From Lagopus muta (Eukaryota > Chordata > Aves > Galliformes > Phasianidae), in contig NC_064437.1 of NCBI RefSeq assembly GCF_023343835.1, positions 18,099,501 through 18,163,500 on the forward strand: 64,000 bases of DNA. Reading direction: 5' to 3'. Below, piece by piece: positions 13,391 through 46,628 of this stretch (its first letter is position 1; each line of letters opens with the position of its first letter). A model generated the notes under the pieces. The model searched no databases. It was not told the origin of the DNA and saw only the letters and a program-made list of their open reading frames with translations. The translations under genes and the position numbers were made by a program.

Positions 13391-15668
13391 AACTCCTAAC
13401 ACGTTGGGTCGGGATTCCCTTTCACTGAGAAGCTACGTAGCGGCAAGACATTTTGCACACGCTGCTAAGTCTGTGGTAACACTACGCTAGGTTTTTTTTT
13501 TGGTTTTTTTTTTTTTTTTTTTTTTTAGTGAAAGATTGACTTCTGGGGGTTGAATCTCAATAGCTGAACAAGCCTATAATTTAATTAACCAACTGCTGAA
13601 TAACCGCCTTTTCAAAGCATTCCGTTAGAAGAGCCTTTCCTCCACCCATCTCTTCAGAAGGAGCCTGTAAGTGCCACAGACAGCTCATCCCCACACCCAA
13701 ACACCAGAGAGCAGCACAGGAGACCTGCTCTCATAAGAAGAAAAAAGGATGCTGCTCTTCCCCAAAGAAAAGAAGAGAAATACCTTAAAAAGACATTACA
13801 ACATAAAGTCCTACTCAGCTCTGAGGCCTGTGTTGTTGCCACCACTTTTTGTAACAAAAACAATTGTTACTGCCATTTCATACCCTTCTATGTGCTGCAG
13901 GTGAGGCCAAACAGCACTGCAAAGCACTCCCCTCTTCCATTTTTAAGCTGTGCTTAAATACTACAGGAAGCACTTCTCATGCATTTATTAGTTTCACAAT
14001 TTCTTACTTACTTTTGGTACTACTCTAATAATTCCTATCTTCATTCCTATACTTTTTTTTTTTTTCTTCATAGCTCCAGAACACAAATATGACTCTCTTT
14101 GAACCTCCATGAACTTAGGTAAGGAACATCACTCTAAGTACTCTTTTGTGGAAGATGCTTGCAAGGCCATAGTCATGTGTTAGAACTAAGTTGAAAAAGG
14201 TTGTTGTGGGGTATTGTTTGCCTGTCATGTAAATCAACATGCTCATCCTTTAATATGCCTCTCTTTTCCACTTTTATCCTTAAATAAATCACATACTCCA
14301 TATTTCATTCACAATCAAGGTCTTGGGGTAGAAATTCTCTAAGGAGCAGATTCATAACCATACCCCCCTAGCATCCCCCTTACTCTACAAGTCAGTGCAA
14401 CATACATTTCTAAGCACATGCCACACTATGTGTTGAGAGTACATATGATCACACTCAGAGGAACTTCAATTGAGGTACCTTTGCCAATAGAAGGAAAGAT
14501 GGAACAGTGTAACAAGGTTCATACCCAGTATCTAGAATCTGAAGCTAGTTTTGTGCTTAAGTCTATTCTTTGCAAATACATCTTAGCTAGGTTGGTATAT
14601 CTGGGATACATATATGTTTGTACACAGCTAGCAACTGAAGTCCCACTATCAAAAACTGTTCTCACAGATGGCTTGCATGTCTTCGGCAAGATCACAAACA
14701 TTCCTTTGGTTGCATGCAGATATAGTTAGTGGCAATTAGATACATTTTAAGCACAGAAGTACTTAGTCTCTCTTCTCCCCTGTGAATATGTACTAAATAG
14801 TAATGGATTTTTAGATCTAGCATTTCCTCTTAGCTTTTATAGTATGACTAAGCCTTTTAAAATGCTTTCAGAATGTTTTCACCTCATACTTTTCATTATA
14901 ATCACTTCCAAATGCTATTTCTAACATTTGATCAAGCCTACAGTGACATCTTGTGGCTTTTTTTTTTCTTAAACTATAGAAGCAATCTTGTAGCCTTATT
15001 GCAATTTCAGGACTGAAACCTCTTTAAAAATTACAGAATTGTATTTATCAATAATTTGAAAGTAGTTTGATTTTTTTTTCAGTAAAAGATTCCTTAAGTA
15101 TGTATTTCAGATTCCACTTATAAAACCCATGTCACACAAACACTGATTTCTACAGAAAACTCAGAGGCAGTGATAAATGTTTAGATTCCAAATACTTCCA
15201 AATGACATCTACACAAGCTCTTACCACAATAAAAAAAATTGTTAATATTTAAATTGTTAGTAAAATATCTCAAAGAATATCAAGGTACTTCTATAACCAT
15301 CAAGGGACAAATTCATTACTTATAAAAAAACATTAGCTTTTAAAACGAAGAAACCTCTTTTGTTCCTAAGCAAAATGAATAATGGCTAGACCTGAAGCCT
15401 GATCTTTGAACTTTTTGGTTCACTTGTTTCAGGTGGTGGTTTGTTTTTTTTTTTTTAATATTTGTACTATTAGTTGTCACACATAAACCTTACCTAAATT
15501 AAATAATCATATGCCAACAAATACCTGTAATATTTTTTTTTTTAATTTTTAAATGAGCTCTTGGTACTGCTCATCTGTGTTGAACTTATGAGCTTATTTC
15601 AGACATCTAACACTGAAAATTTGGTCAAAACTTTGTGAAATAAATACAGAACAATTCTATTAATATAT
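13391..15668. other. intergenic spacer between CDC14A and EXTL2
   Basis: About 2.3 kb of AT-rich DNA between the CDC14A CpG island and the probable EXTL2 3' end. It contains T-rich tracts (13491-13526, 14051-14065) and short A/T runs. I see no coding exon and no trace of GPR88 or VCAM1, the genes I recall between these loci in human. Confidence 0.65.
13491..13526. repeat. poly(T) tract
   Basis: Two T runs separated by GG (about 10 and 24 T), roughly 1.1 kb upstream of the CDC14A start. A simple homopolymer tract. Confidence 0.9.
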
Positions 15669-15674
15669 TTTATT
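15669..15674 (-). terminator. candidate distal EXTL2 poly(A) signal AATAAA
   Basis: Canonical hexamer on the minus strand (plus-strand TTTATT), about 1.65 kb beyond the stop. The proximal competitor at 17082-17087 is equally canonical. Confidence 0.4.
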
Positions 15675-17081
15675 TGACAAAGGTACAAATAAATTTACCA
15701 GAACAATATAAGCTTTTCTATTTCTATTCATTCCTTCACTGACACAGAAGAGCTCCCTGCTAAAAAACAACAAAAGACAAAAAAAAACCCAAACAATCCC
15801 TTTTTCCTCAAAAAAAAAAAAAAAAAAAAAGAGAAAGAAAAAAGGCCAAAATTAAGATTTGGCTGAGTTGACAGTTCACTTCACAATTTAAAAGGTAAAA
15901 TACAACTAAAATAGTGAAAATGTAGCAGATAATTCTGCACAGAACAGAAATTAAAGATGACCAATAAATGAATGAAATGCAGGAAGCTACTACTAGTCAA
16001 GCTGCACTTCTAGAAATCTCACATAGTTCTGTTCAGATTTTACTTATCACTACAGCCCAGTAAATACAATTTATAACAAAAGTGAACAGACTTAAAGCTG
16101 ATATATGAAGCTTGCTTTTTTCCTTAAGTCTTATAGAAATAAGAAATATAGAAGTTATTAAAAAATAGCTCTTTCTTGCCACTGATCAAGCCACATAATT
16201 CAAAGATAATAGTCCAGCCCTGTCACATAGCACTGTACCTTAAAACACTGTTTTACACATTCATTGCACATTTTAATTCTGTTGTCATAGCTGCCAAAAC
16301 AGAGATAAAAGAAAGCAAGAAGTAATCTTTCATGTGAAAGATTGGTTTTAAAAAAAAGTAGACCTGTAATATTACAAAATGTACAAACTAGAAAAAATGT
16401 AGAGCAGCATGCTTTCATTAGCAATTGTACAGAAAACATTTTAGAAGATTTACTTGGGCATATTTTTTTTTTTTTTTAAACAAAATACACACAATATACC
16501 AAAAGCGAACTAAATACTAAAGATAGTATTGATAAACAATCTCATGGACTTGACTGCATATATAATTTTCATATTTTATGTATTCAAGTGTTTCTTTCAT
16601 TTCCAATTGCTAAGTTTTACCTTTCAACTGTTTACAATGTTTCAGCAACTCTAGGAGAATTATTAATAAGAATAAAGCTCTAGCAAAGAGATCCTTCTTC
16701 ACTGCCTCAGCAGTAGTGGATATTGTATGCAATGGTTTTAGGACTGAGATCTGCTTTGATTGGGTATTCTTGTGGTTTGCCTTCACAGCAGCTTCAGGAA
16801 CATTCAGATGTAAAGGAGTTTTGTACAGCAATCTAGGAGCCTAGCCTGTTTGTTGTAGCCCTTTTACAGTTTCAGTAGGAAATGTGTGGAGAAGGAGAAG
16901 GGAAGCAGGGGAAGGAAGCATCTCCACACAAAACAAAACTAAGTTTACTTAGCTAGGTACACAGTAAAAATAAAAAAGTCAGATTATGATCACTGAACAT
17001 TTTTGGGTACATTTTTGGCTGCGTGTTTCTGAAGAAGTGGCCTAGTTGTAAACACTTCTCAGGTTGTGGGAAGAAGAAGAT

Positions 17082-17087
17082 TTTATT
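17082..17087 (-). terminator. candidate proximal EXTL2 poly(A) signal AATAAA
   Basis: Canonical AATAAA on the minus strand about 230 nt downstream of the EXTL2 stop codon. It would give a short 3' UTR isoform. Confidence 0.4.
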
Positions 17088-17103
17088 ATGACTAACCACT
17101 AAG

Positions 17104-17127
17104 ATATATATATATATATATATATAT
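17104..17127. repeat. (AT)n microsatellite
   Basis: About 12 AT/TA units in the presumed EXTL2 3' UTR, between the stop codon and the distal poly(A) signal. Confidence 0.95.
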
Positions 17128-17317
17128 TTTTAAAATTCTGAAAATTTACCTTGGTGATTGGTAAGAAAGAGTGGGAGGGGGGAACAACATAAAATGCCAC
17201 ATGAAAGAAACTCAGAGGCTGCAAGTAAGGAGAGCCAAGATGCAGTAATCACACTTTCTTTCCTTGTACTTGGTACAGCTCACTGAGTATCATCATCTAA
17301 CCCCTTAAATCATTGGT

Positions 17318-17809
17318 TTATACTTTACTTTTGTGATTGGCATAATTAGGAAACCCAAACTGGGAAATCATTATATTAGAATATTTTAAAGGCATGCCAT
17401 CATAAATATTAACCAATTTATTTACACAGTAAGATCTCTGTAACAAATGCTCTGCTCGGTGCCACATCCCAGAATAGCCACTGTTAGTGTCTTTCTCTAA
17501 ATTTCTTATATCAACGGGCTTCACAAACACTCCTGAAGGCTTTCCAGTATTCTTTGCTACCAGAAAATTCATGGCAATATCATCACAATTTTGAGTTTCA
17601 TCTATTAAAGCGTAAACAGCTTCTGGTTGTCTTTGAAAGTCTTCTAAATACTTACAGTGAAAAAACGCTGCACCAATAAGAACCATAGAATATTGATCTC
17701 CATTTCCAAATGTTGGGTTCTGCAGTTCAAAGCTGCCATAACTGTATACACCTGAAGGAGTAGAAATGTGCTTTCTAGGAATGAATCCCACTATATGTTC
17801 TGGAAATTG
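17318..17809 (-). CDS. EXTL2: EXTL2 terminal coding exon
   Basis: A 492-nt exon, acceptor TTTTCTTTCAG, from QFPEHIVGF to the stop TAA at 17320-17318. It contains GSFELQ, NGDQYSMVLIGAAFF, the catalytic-side NCDDIAMNF block and the conserved SQFGFPNYANHK tail. Confidence 0.97.
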   Translation of the reverse strand, partial: QFPEHIVGFIPRKHISTPSGVYSYGSFELQNPTFGNGDQYSMVLIGAAFFHCKYLEDFQRQPEAVYALIDETQNCDDIAMNFLVAKNTGKPSGVFVKPVDIRNLEKDTNSGYSGMWHRAEHLLQRSYCVNKLVNIYDGMPLKYSNIMISQFGFPNYANHKSKV

Positions 17810-20800
17810 CTGAAAGAAAAAGAAATTGAAAATACACAAATGAAGAGCACTCTGTGATGTCAAAAGACATTACATATTTCTATGCAGGACTTGATCTTTT
17901 TCTTTTTTTTTTCTTCTTTTTTTTTAAATGAGAGGAGCATAAGCTTACAGTCAGAAAAGAGAGAACAAAACTGTTGGCATGCACTCCTTCAACCTACAGG
18001 AGCATTGCATTTAAGTACAATTTTACAAAATTGATGTAATTCACCTCATTCCATACCTATCTTCAGTTTGCAGCTGCATACTTGGCAATCAACTCTTAGA
18101 GAAAACACTTTTGGTTGTGTTTTGAAGCACACTCATAACTTAAGTTCAGCAATCAGCAGCTAATGCATGCATATATAAGAAGAATTACAAGTTTGAAAAC
18201 TAGAGATTACAAATATAAGGAATGTAGAAGAATATTTCCACAAGTTCTATCTAATCTTTGTGCATTTTAAAATCTAATTTAAGAAAAGCAATGGTAGAAC
18301 ACTATGATATAGTACTACTCTTTCTAATTAAAGCCATTAATCTCAATTGTAACTCACAAATGCTGCCTGCTAAGGTAGAAAACATTACCTGCCAAACAGA
18401 AAAGGCAAAAGTAAGGTCATGAGCACTGACAAGTGTATCATCATCCATCATTAAAACAGCTAAAGAAAAAGAAAGTTTAATTAAAGGATTGAAATACATG
18501 GGCACAGCATGCAATGCAGTACTTGACAAACTATGAAGTTCCTATAACAAGTAAACTATATTGATGATCTGAATAATTTCATTAGTCTTGTGCAATATAC
18601 AGCTAAAAAGTTAAATACCATTCTTTAGTGAATGAAATTTATAAGGAATTTTAAGTACAAAGTTTTTTACCCACCTCCTCCCTATTTGCAAATTCTAGAT
18701 AAGCAAACTTAATAAAGTGCATTAACAACATTTAATACGATTAATAATAAATGAAAAAAATTCTTGCTTTAAGTTACAAACAAAAGACTATTAGAAGAGA
18801 GAAGATATTCTTACATCCCAATTCCAGAGACATTAAAGTCTCTACATTTACAGTCAGCACAATCTTATTATCATTTAAAAGACAATCAACAACAACAAAA
18901 AAAACACTGGGGAAAATGAAGTCTCTAATATCCTACTAGCAGACACAGGTTGAGGTATGTCAAGAAGAAAACAGTAAGTAAAGCTACCCTTACTAATTAC
19001 AAGTAATGCTAGGTCTGTAATGCAACTTTTTTTTTTTTCCCCCCCAGTTGAAACAAATAGGCCTTACTGTTGTGCTTCTCCCAGAAACAGCTTGGGAAGA
19101 ATATTTAGATGAACAGCCAAAGACCAGGGAAAATATTGTTAAGAAGTATATGTGGTTTGAACTGAAAAAAATCAGGCAAGAAAATAAGTTCATCTGAATA
19201 GCAGAATAGGATTAAGAACCTTGCCTTAAAATTAATGGATTAAATCAAACAAATGGTATAAGCCTAAATTGAGAGACTCAAAAAACATGCACATTATGAG
19301 TTTCAGTTTGCACTAACATAAGAAGAGAAACTGAACTACTTACCCTTACTAAACAAACGCAATAAAGAACAGATATAGTTGCAAAACCCAACAAAACGCA
19401 TAAGGCATCTCTTCCTTTTACTCTTGCTAGAAGGCTCCTATCCTACTACTACCTAAATACTATTACACAAGCCACTTTTGTATCATCTATAGTCTACTAA
19501 ACAGCTCAACAATTCCAAGGTTTACTACAAAGCACAACTCAGACTGTCTCTCTTTTATAGCACTGTAGGGGAACTGTTCGGTCAGGCTCCTGCTGAAGAG
19601 GTGTGGCTGGCCCAAGTACAGGCAAATTGTTTGCACCTGTGCAGCTCACCTGACCATAAGGGGTGGATCTAGGGTGGAACTCATAGGCTCATATAAGGGC
19701 CAGCCTCTAAAGAGAGAATATCTCTTAGGGCTAGGCTGCTTCCTGGAGTGTGTTGTGTAGTCAGAGCAGCTCTGTTGGCAGTTGGGTGAGTTTAACAGTT
19801 CAGTTTTCCTTTCTTTATGTTACTCTTTGCCTATCTGTAAATGCTTCACCTGGTGTTGCTAAGAACCTGTAAAGAGCAATTTTGCTTCTTTATGAGATGA
19901 CCAAGCATATAGTTTTTATGTATAAAAATACAACTAAAAGTAAGATGACTTGCTTGTTACCTTTTGTTTCCAGCTCAGGAAAGTTCTGGAGTCTGTTCCT
20001 CATGCGATTTACGGATTGAGCTTTAAAAATAACAGGAACAGGATGAGGGCCTAAGGAATTCCACATCTTTTCTGGCATCTTCTCTCCAATGTTGTTCCAC
20101 ACAACAATTACTTTATGTAAATGGGGGATGGCTTGGTAATGATTTAAAAGCTTTAGTAGTAAGTCAGTTCTGTTATATGTCTGCATGATAAGAGTAAATG
20201 AATCTTCTGCAGGCTGACTCTGGGTTTTTGATTCCCTTTTAAAATTAAGTATTTTGTCATCTTTGATACTGGGGAGCAAAGCTGTTAAAGCTCCTGCCAC
20301 AAGAAGTAAGATGATGATCACCACAGAAGTAAAGCGTAGTAGGCGGATTCCCATAACTCTTCCTGGAAGCTTACAGAGGTAAAAATACCTTTAAAAGAAG
20401 TGACAGAAAAGGAAAACTTATTAATCCCACATACAGATATCTTTTTTCTTTGAGCAAAGTTTGCATAACCCTAAATTCATTCAGGTAAACAAATGACTAT
20501 ATAATAAGAGAATTCTAGGACTTCAGTCAATTTTCTCTATTGAGAGATACTTCTGGTAATTAATTTTTAATGTCTACTTGCCTTTAACATTCACTTTTTG
20601 TTAATTTTTGCAGAACAGTGAAATACAAAGTCAACTTAAAGTAATACTTTAGATTGCCATCTCTTAATTTTTCAGTAGCGTTTTTGACTGAACATTCATA
20701 CTCCTCACCCAACACATCCACCTGAAAATAGAAAACATTTGAACAGGATTCCAGCACTGTGCAAGCTGTGCCTTAGTTGGGAAAGGGGAGATCTGGTGCC

Positions 20801-21290
20801 TGCTACTGAGGCACCTTTTGCCACTGTTGTAGAAGGCAGGGGTTTCTGGATTCTCCTGCTTTTGGAGCTATGTAGGGGACTTTACAAAGTGGCTCCTACA
20901 AAGGTAGTCTCTTCTATTAAGAGCTTCTTAGGTGGTCTCAGTTCTTGAGGCCTCAGCAAGACGTGTCAGTCACTGCATCCCACTATTAGTACCTCAAGTG
21001 ATGTGTCATTCACAGCTGTTCCTCTTCCCCTAGTTGTGTGGTTGGTACGCTCTGGATATGTGATAAATATTCTAAGCTACTATTAAGGAGTTATTTACCT
21101 GTAAATATTACACATTACTCCGCTATATTTTCAGGCTTTCATTGCAGAATTCTAGTTAAATGAAGTGATCCAGAACAGTCTCAGCAGTTAAAATTCTTGT
21201 TTCTTCACAAGCTTTGATCACTCTTTTCTACAGTGCATAGACAGTGTCTGATATGAATTATATTATTTAAAAAAACTGAACTTACCTCAT
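17318..21290 (-). CDS. EXTL2: EXTL2 exostosin-like glycosyltransferase 2, complete
   Basis: Four minus-strand segments join in frame to 996 nt, giving 331 residues (human 330): 21290-21286, 20388-19961, 18459-18389 and 17809-17318. The order is a short cytosolic N-terminus (CKLPGRVMGIR), one signal-anchor helix at about residues 18-40, then a lumenal GT64 glycosyltransferase domain. That domain contains TLIMQTYNRTDLLLKLL, IVVWNNIGEK, the metal/UDP-binding DDD (residues 150-152) and the C-terminal NCDDIAMNF and SGYSGMWHRAEH blocks. EXTL2 adds N-acetylhexosamine to the phosphorylated glycosaminoglycan linker and limits heparan and chondroitin sulfate synthesis in the Golgi. All catalytic motifs look intact. 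It is divergent from SLC30A7 and shares its CpG island. Confidence 0.97.
17810..18388 (-). other. EXTL2 intron between exons 3 and 4
   Basis: A 579-nt AT-rich intron with T-rich tracts near 17898-17924. Nothing else recognised. Confidence 0.8.
18389..18459 (-). CDS. EXTL2: EXTL2 coding exon 3 (DDD motif)
   Basis: A 71-nt exon, acceptor TTTTTCTTTAG and donor GTAATG, encoding (A)VLMMDDDTLVSAHDLTFAF then SVWQ. It carries the aspartate triad that binds Mn2+ and the UDP-sugar. Confidence 0.96.
18460..19960 (-). other. EXTL2 intron between exons 2 and 3
   Basis: A 1.5-kb intron containing a likely solo LTR (19564-19903) that ends only about 57 bp from the exon 2 donor. A T/C run lies near 19028-19046. 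The remainder is unremarkable. Confidence 0.8.
19564..19903 (+). mobile_element. probable solo LTR of an endogenous retrovirus-like element
   Basis: About 340 bp with composition unlike the flanking intron. It begins TG (TGTAGGGGAAC) and ends CA (GATGACCA). A TATA-like CATATAAG lies mid-element and a degenerate poly(A)-type GTAAAGAGC near the 3' end. The flanks AGCAC (19559-19563) and AGCAT (19904-19908) agree at four of five positions, suggesting a decayed target duplication. No internal coding region is present. The family was not identified and the ends are approximate. Confidence 0.5.
19961..20388 (-). CDS. EXTL2: EXTL2 main coding exon 2
   Basis: A 428-nt exon encoding the signal anchor and the first half of the GT64 fold, ending at PELETK one base into the next codon before donor GTAACAAG. 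A second in-frame Met at residue 14 (GRV-M-GIRLL) is conserved with human and could serve as an alternative start that keeps the membrane anchor. Confidence 0.96.
20389..21285 (-). other. EXTL2 intron 2
   Basis: An 897-nt intron. The part from about 20740 to 21060 is less AT-rich than its surroundings and may be a decayed mobile element, but no family was recognised. Confidence 0.7.
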
Positions 21291-21356
21291 TATTGCCAGA
21301 TGGGATTGGTTCCTCCCTGTTGTTTTTTAAAGGACATTCGCTTGTGTTCTTTTAAT
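21286..21356 (-). CDS. EXTL2: EXTL2 start exon with upstream ORF
   Basis: A 71-nt exon between acceptor TTTCCAGCAG and donor GTAAG. Only its last five bases (ATGAG, 21290-21286) are main-frame coding. The split codon AG|G gives Met-Arg, matching the human MR start before CKLPGRVMGIR. The preceding 48 nt form a complete upstream ORF of 15 codons plus stop. Confidence 0.85.
21290..21337 (-). CDS. EXTL2 upstream ORF (15 codons)
   Basis: ATG at 21337-21335 opens the peptide MSFKKQQGGTNPIWQ, ending at TAA 21292-21290. The last A of the stop is the first A of the EXTL2 start codon (TAATG). If translated, it would reduce initiation at the first AUG and favour either reinitiation or the internal Met14. 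Seen directly in sequence; function is inferred. Confidence 0.5.
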   Translation of the reverse strand: MSFKKQQGGTNPIWQ

Positions 21357-22540
21357 CTGCTGGAAATTAAAAGGAATTGCAATTGACAATAAACAGCTAA
21401 CATCCATGCTACTCTATATTTTTTTGCGTTTTAACATTCTTTTTGCTTACTGATTGCAGTGAATGTTCTTGACAATTACCCAATCCCTTTTCCTATTGCT
21501 CAGATGAGTAATTGTCTGTGCCTGTCAACGAACTTTCCCAAAACAAACTGTTAAGCCAGTTGGTTAGAAAAGAACTCAAATGCATTACTTTTCACCGGGA
21601 ACCACTGATAAAAAACATTTGGCTACCACACTAAGCCAAGTAGTCCCAGTAATGGTTCCTTTGTTTCTGGCCCATCCCCTTCAGGCTCTCTTCCTACTGA
21701 ATGCACCAGATGCATTACAGACTTAAAGTACACAGCCTGTTTTTCCTACTGGGTATGCCAGGTAGCAGAATGGAAAGCAAGTCAGTGCAAATACAGGAAG
21801 TAAGGATTACACAAGAATACAGGGCAATAACCCAATAAACCTGTATTTGTTTCTTTGGTCGTTGGAGGTAATTTTAGTTTTTTAAAACCAGTTGAACAAA
21901 GAAAGGGAGTATTTTCATTTAAGAATGGTACTATGACAATTTAGAGAGCAAGAAATTGCTTAATAGTTTTTAAAATGTGGGATTTCACAGTAGTTGATGA
22001 GACTGAATGCCCACATAATAATGCATGTATGCCCACAGCCCCTCAGTCAGCATTCCTATGTTTTCCTGAGCCTGAGGTCCACTTCTATCACTATCTAAAT
22101 TTGTGAAGCTGCAGAAGTTGCTGAAACCATTCCTGAAATTAACCCGTTTTGGTTGCTTTGCCTTACAGTATATACAGATGTGCTGTGCTCCTAGGAACAG
22201 CTGGCAGCAGCTGCTGCACTTTGCTGAAGCCCAGCATGCTTTTGTTATATGTGAGTTACAGAGATGAGCCCTAAGTTCTCTTCCTCCCGTTGCCATCTGT
22301 TCCAGCGGTACTTAACGACACTACAGTGACAATTAATCAGCACAAGTGTAAAAGCACGTGGAAATCTAAACGTTGTTAACTGTGATAATGAAGTCTTTCA
22401 GCTTTCCATATCTTCTTACTGAATTGCATATTAATAATGAGCAGGAGTTGTGTTTCGTAGTAGCTAGTTAGCTGTCGATACAAAATTTGCCGAATCGGCT
22501 TTGCAGTGCTTCCCAGTCGGAAAGCACCGTGATCAGCTTT
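21357..22540 (-). other. EXTL2 5' intron
   Basis: AT-rich DNA between the start exon and the shared CpG island. The first non-coding EXTL2 exon should lie at or beyond its right end. No repeat or exon was recognised inside it. Confidence 0.6.
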
Positions 22541-23167
22541 GACAATTAAGTTACGAAATCGTAACGCGGAATGAAAAACAAAACAGTGCCCCTGCGGGAC
22601 ACTGTCCCCTGCGGGACGCCCCTTCGGACCAGAACCGGCGCAAACACGATGTGGAAGCCGACGCGCAGAGTCTCAACCCTCGCTCCGAGAGCGTTACCGC
22701 AGCTCCCCACAGCCTCGCCTACCCGCTGAGCCCCGCACGGCCGGGCCCGGCGCCGCAGCTCAGCCGCTCCGCTGATTCGGGGACGGCCCGGCGGCAGCGC
22801 CAGCACGGCAGCGCCGCCGCGCCCGCTTCCTGTAAGCGGCCCGCGCTTCCTGCCGGCCGCCGCGGGCAGCGCGAACTCGGCCGTGGCGCAGCCTGCGGGG
22901 CGCAGCCCGCTGGGGCGCAGGGCGGGGCGGGCGCTTTCTGTAGGGACGCCGCAACGGCCAGTTCGGGAGCAGCGGGCGCCGGGACTGCGGCGCATCGGAA
23001 GCGTTTTAAGCGTGACGCCGAGGGACGGCCGGCGCGGGAGCAGCGAGGGCGCGTTCGGCTTACGAGTTTTGTAAGCGGCCGCCGCGCCACCTTGCCCCCC
23101 GGCGGCCGGACCGCGCCGCCACCTCGGCAAAAAGCGCCCCGCCCCGACGCGGCCTCAGGCGCACGGC

Positions 23168-23178
23168 TGCGCAGGCGC
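23168..23178 (+). promoter_or_regulatory. NRF1-type motif
   Basis: TGCGCAGGCGC, a close match to the palindromic NRF1 consensus, 92 bp upstream of the SLC30A7 start codon and followed 11 bp later by an ETS motif. NRF1 and ETS pairs are common at bidirectional housekeeping promoters. Confidence 0.6.
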
Positions 23179-23188
23179 GGGGCGGCAG

Positions 23189-23196
23189 ACCGGAAG
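23189..23196 (+). promoter_or_regulatory. ETS/GABPA-type motif
   Basis: ACCGGAAG, the ETS core with the preferred ACC flank, 74 bp upstream of the SLC30A7 ATG. Confidence 0.55.
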
Positions 23197-23269
23197 CGAG
23201 TGCCGAGGCCGCCCGCGGGCCTCCTCCCGCCCCGCCCGTCGCCGGCCCCGCTCGTCGCGGCCCGGCACC

Positions 23270-45557
<22,288 letters not shown>

Positions 45558-46622
45558 TGAGCTTCTGAAATTGTGCTGTTGGACCAAAGTTCTTTGTACT
45601 GTAATGGTATAAAACAAGACACTTCCCAAGACAGAGCCTGCCTCTATCACTGTCCTGGAATTGACTGAATAGACTTTTGTCCTTGGGCTATGGATGAAGT
45701 TGACTTCTGAGGAGTAAATATGGAATGAATGTTATGAACTCTGGGTCTTGTCTTTTTGTGGCCCCCTAAACTTGTAAGTTTCTTGAAGGTTTTTTACTTA
45801 CTACATTTGTTCCAATAGGAAACTAAAATGGTGGTACTGGAAATTCTGTAACGTCTTCAGTAAAGCTGCTGAAACCACTGCTCATTCCCATAAAACCAGT
45901 GTTATCAAAATTGGAGACTTGTACATAATGTCACAATGGCTGACATGCTTCGATATAATTGTATGTTTGTACAATTGTTTGTACTTTGCAAACTTAATGA
46001 ACCAAACCATATTGGGTTTTCAAAGTGCCTTTTATATCATGAGAGGTATTTGCCAGCATAAATATGAAGCATCAAAGGGTTTTATTACTTCTACAAATAT
46101 ATCTTGTATGCAGTCTGATTATTTACTAGTGATGTATGTGGGGACTTCGTATACTTGTATAATGTAGATGTTAGACTTCCCTTATTATTGCATTGTACCA
46201 AACAGGAAAAAATCTGAAGGTAAAAGGCAAAGCCATTGTAAAGAGACTTCCAAAACAAGCTGGGTATTTTGTTGCACATATCTTGTGGAAGCTATTTTAG
46301 TCAAAGATTTAGATTCAACTCCAATTCTTAGTCTCTTCATACTGTGAGAGTAATGAGATGTTACCTGATGCTACCCGTGTCCGTAGTCACCCAAAAAACA
46401 GACAGCTGAGGGAATTGTTTCCATGGTTGATGGGAACAATGCATGAAGCTTTTTTTTATTTTCCAAACTGTAAGAAAGAGCAGACAAAATTACACCTCTA
46501 TCTTTGTGAAAGTCTAAATCTCTTTAACAGCTTGTAGTAATTCTTGTTAAAGTGTTTGGTGAGGTAGCTTTTGCCTTTCCAAATACTGAAGATGTGTTCC
46601 TGGTGGGTATACCTGAAATGGA

Positions 46623-46628
46623 AATAAA
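46623..46628 (+). terminator. candidate proximal SLC30A7 poly(A) signal
   Basis: AATAAA about 1.07 kb beyond the SLC30A7 stop codon. Confidence 0.4.

Larger units (their letters stand above)
15669..17317 (-). other. EXTL2: EXTL2 3' UTR (inferred extent)
   Basis: On the minus strand, AATAAA hexamers lie at 17087-17082, about 230 nt after the stop, and at 15674-15669, about 1.65 kb after it, giving a short and a long 3' UTR option. The region is AT-rich and contains an (AT)n microsatellite and a 22-nt A run near 15809. The extent is inferred; no transcript evidence was available. Confidence 0.5.

Noticed and set aside
20739-21060. Possible additional LTR or exon in EXTL2 intron 2
   Set aside because: Composition is slightly different from the flanks, but no termini, target duplication, splice sites or family motif could be shown.
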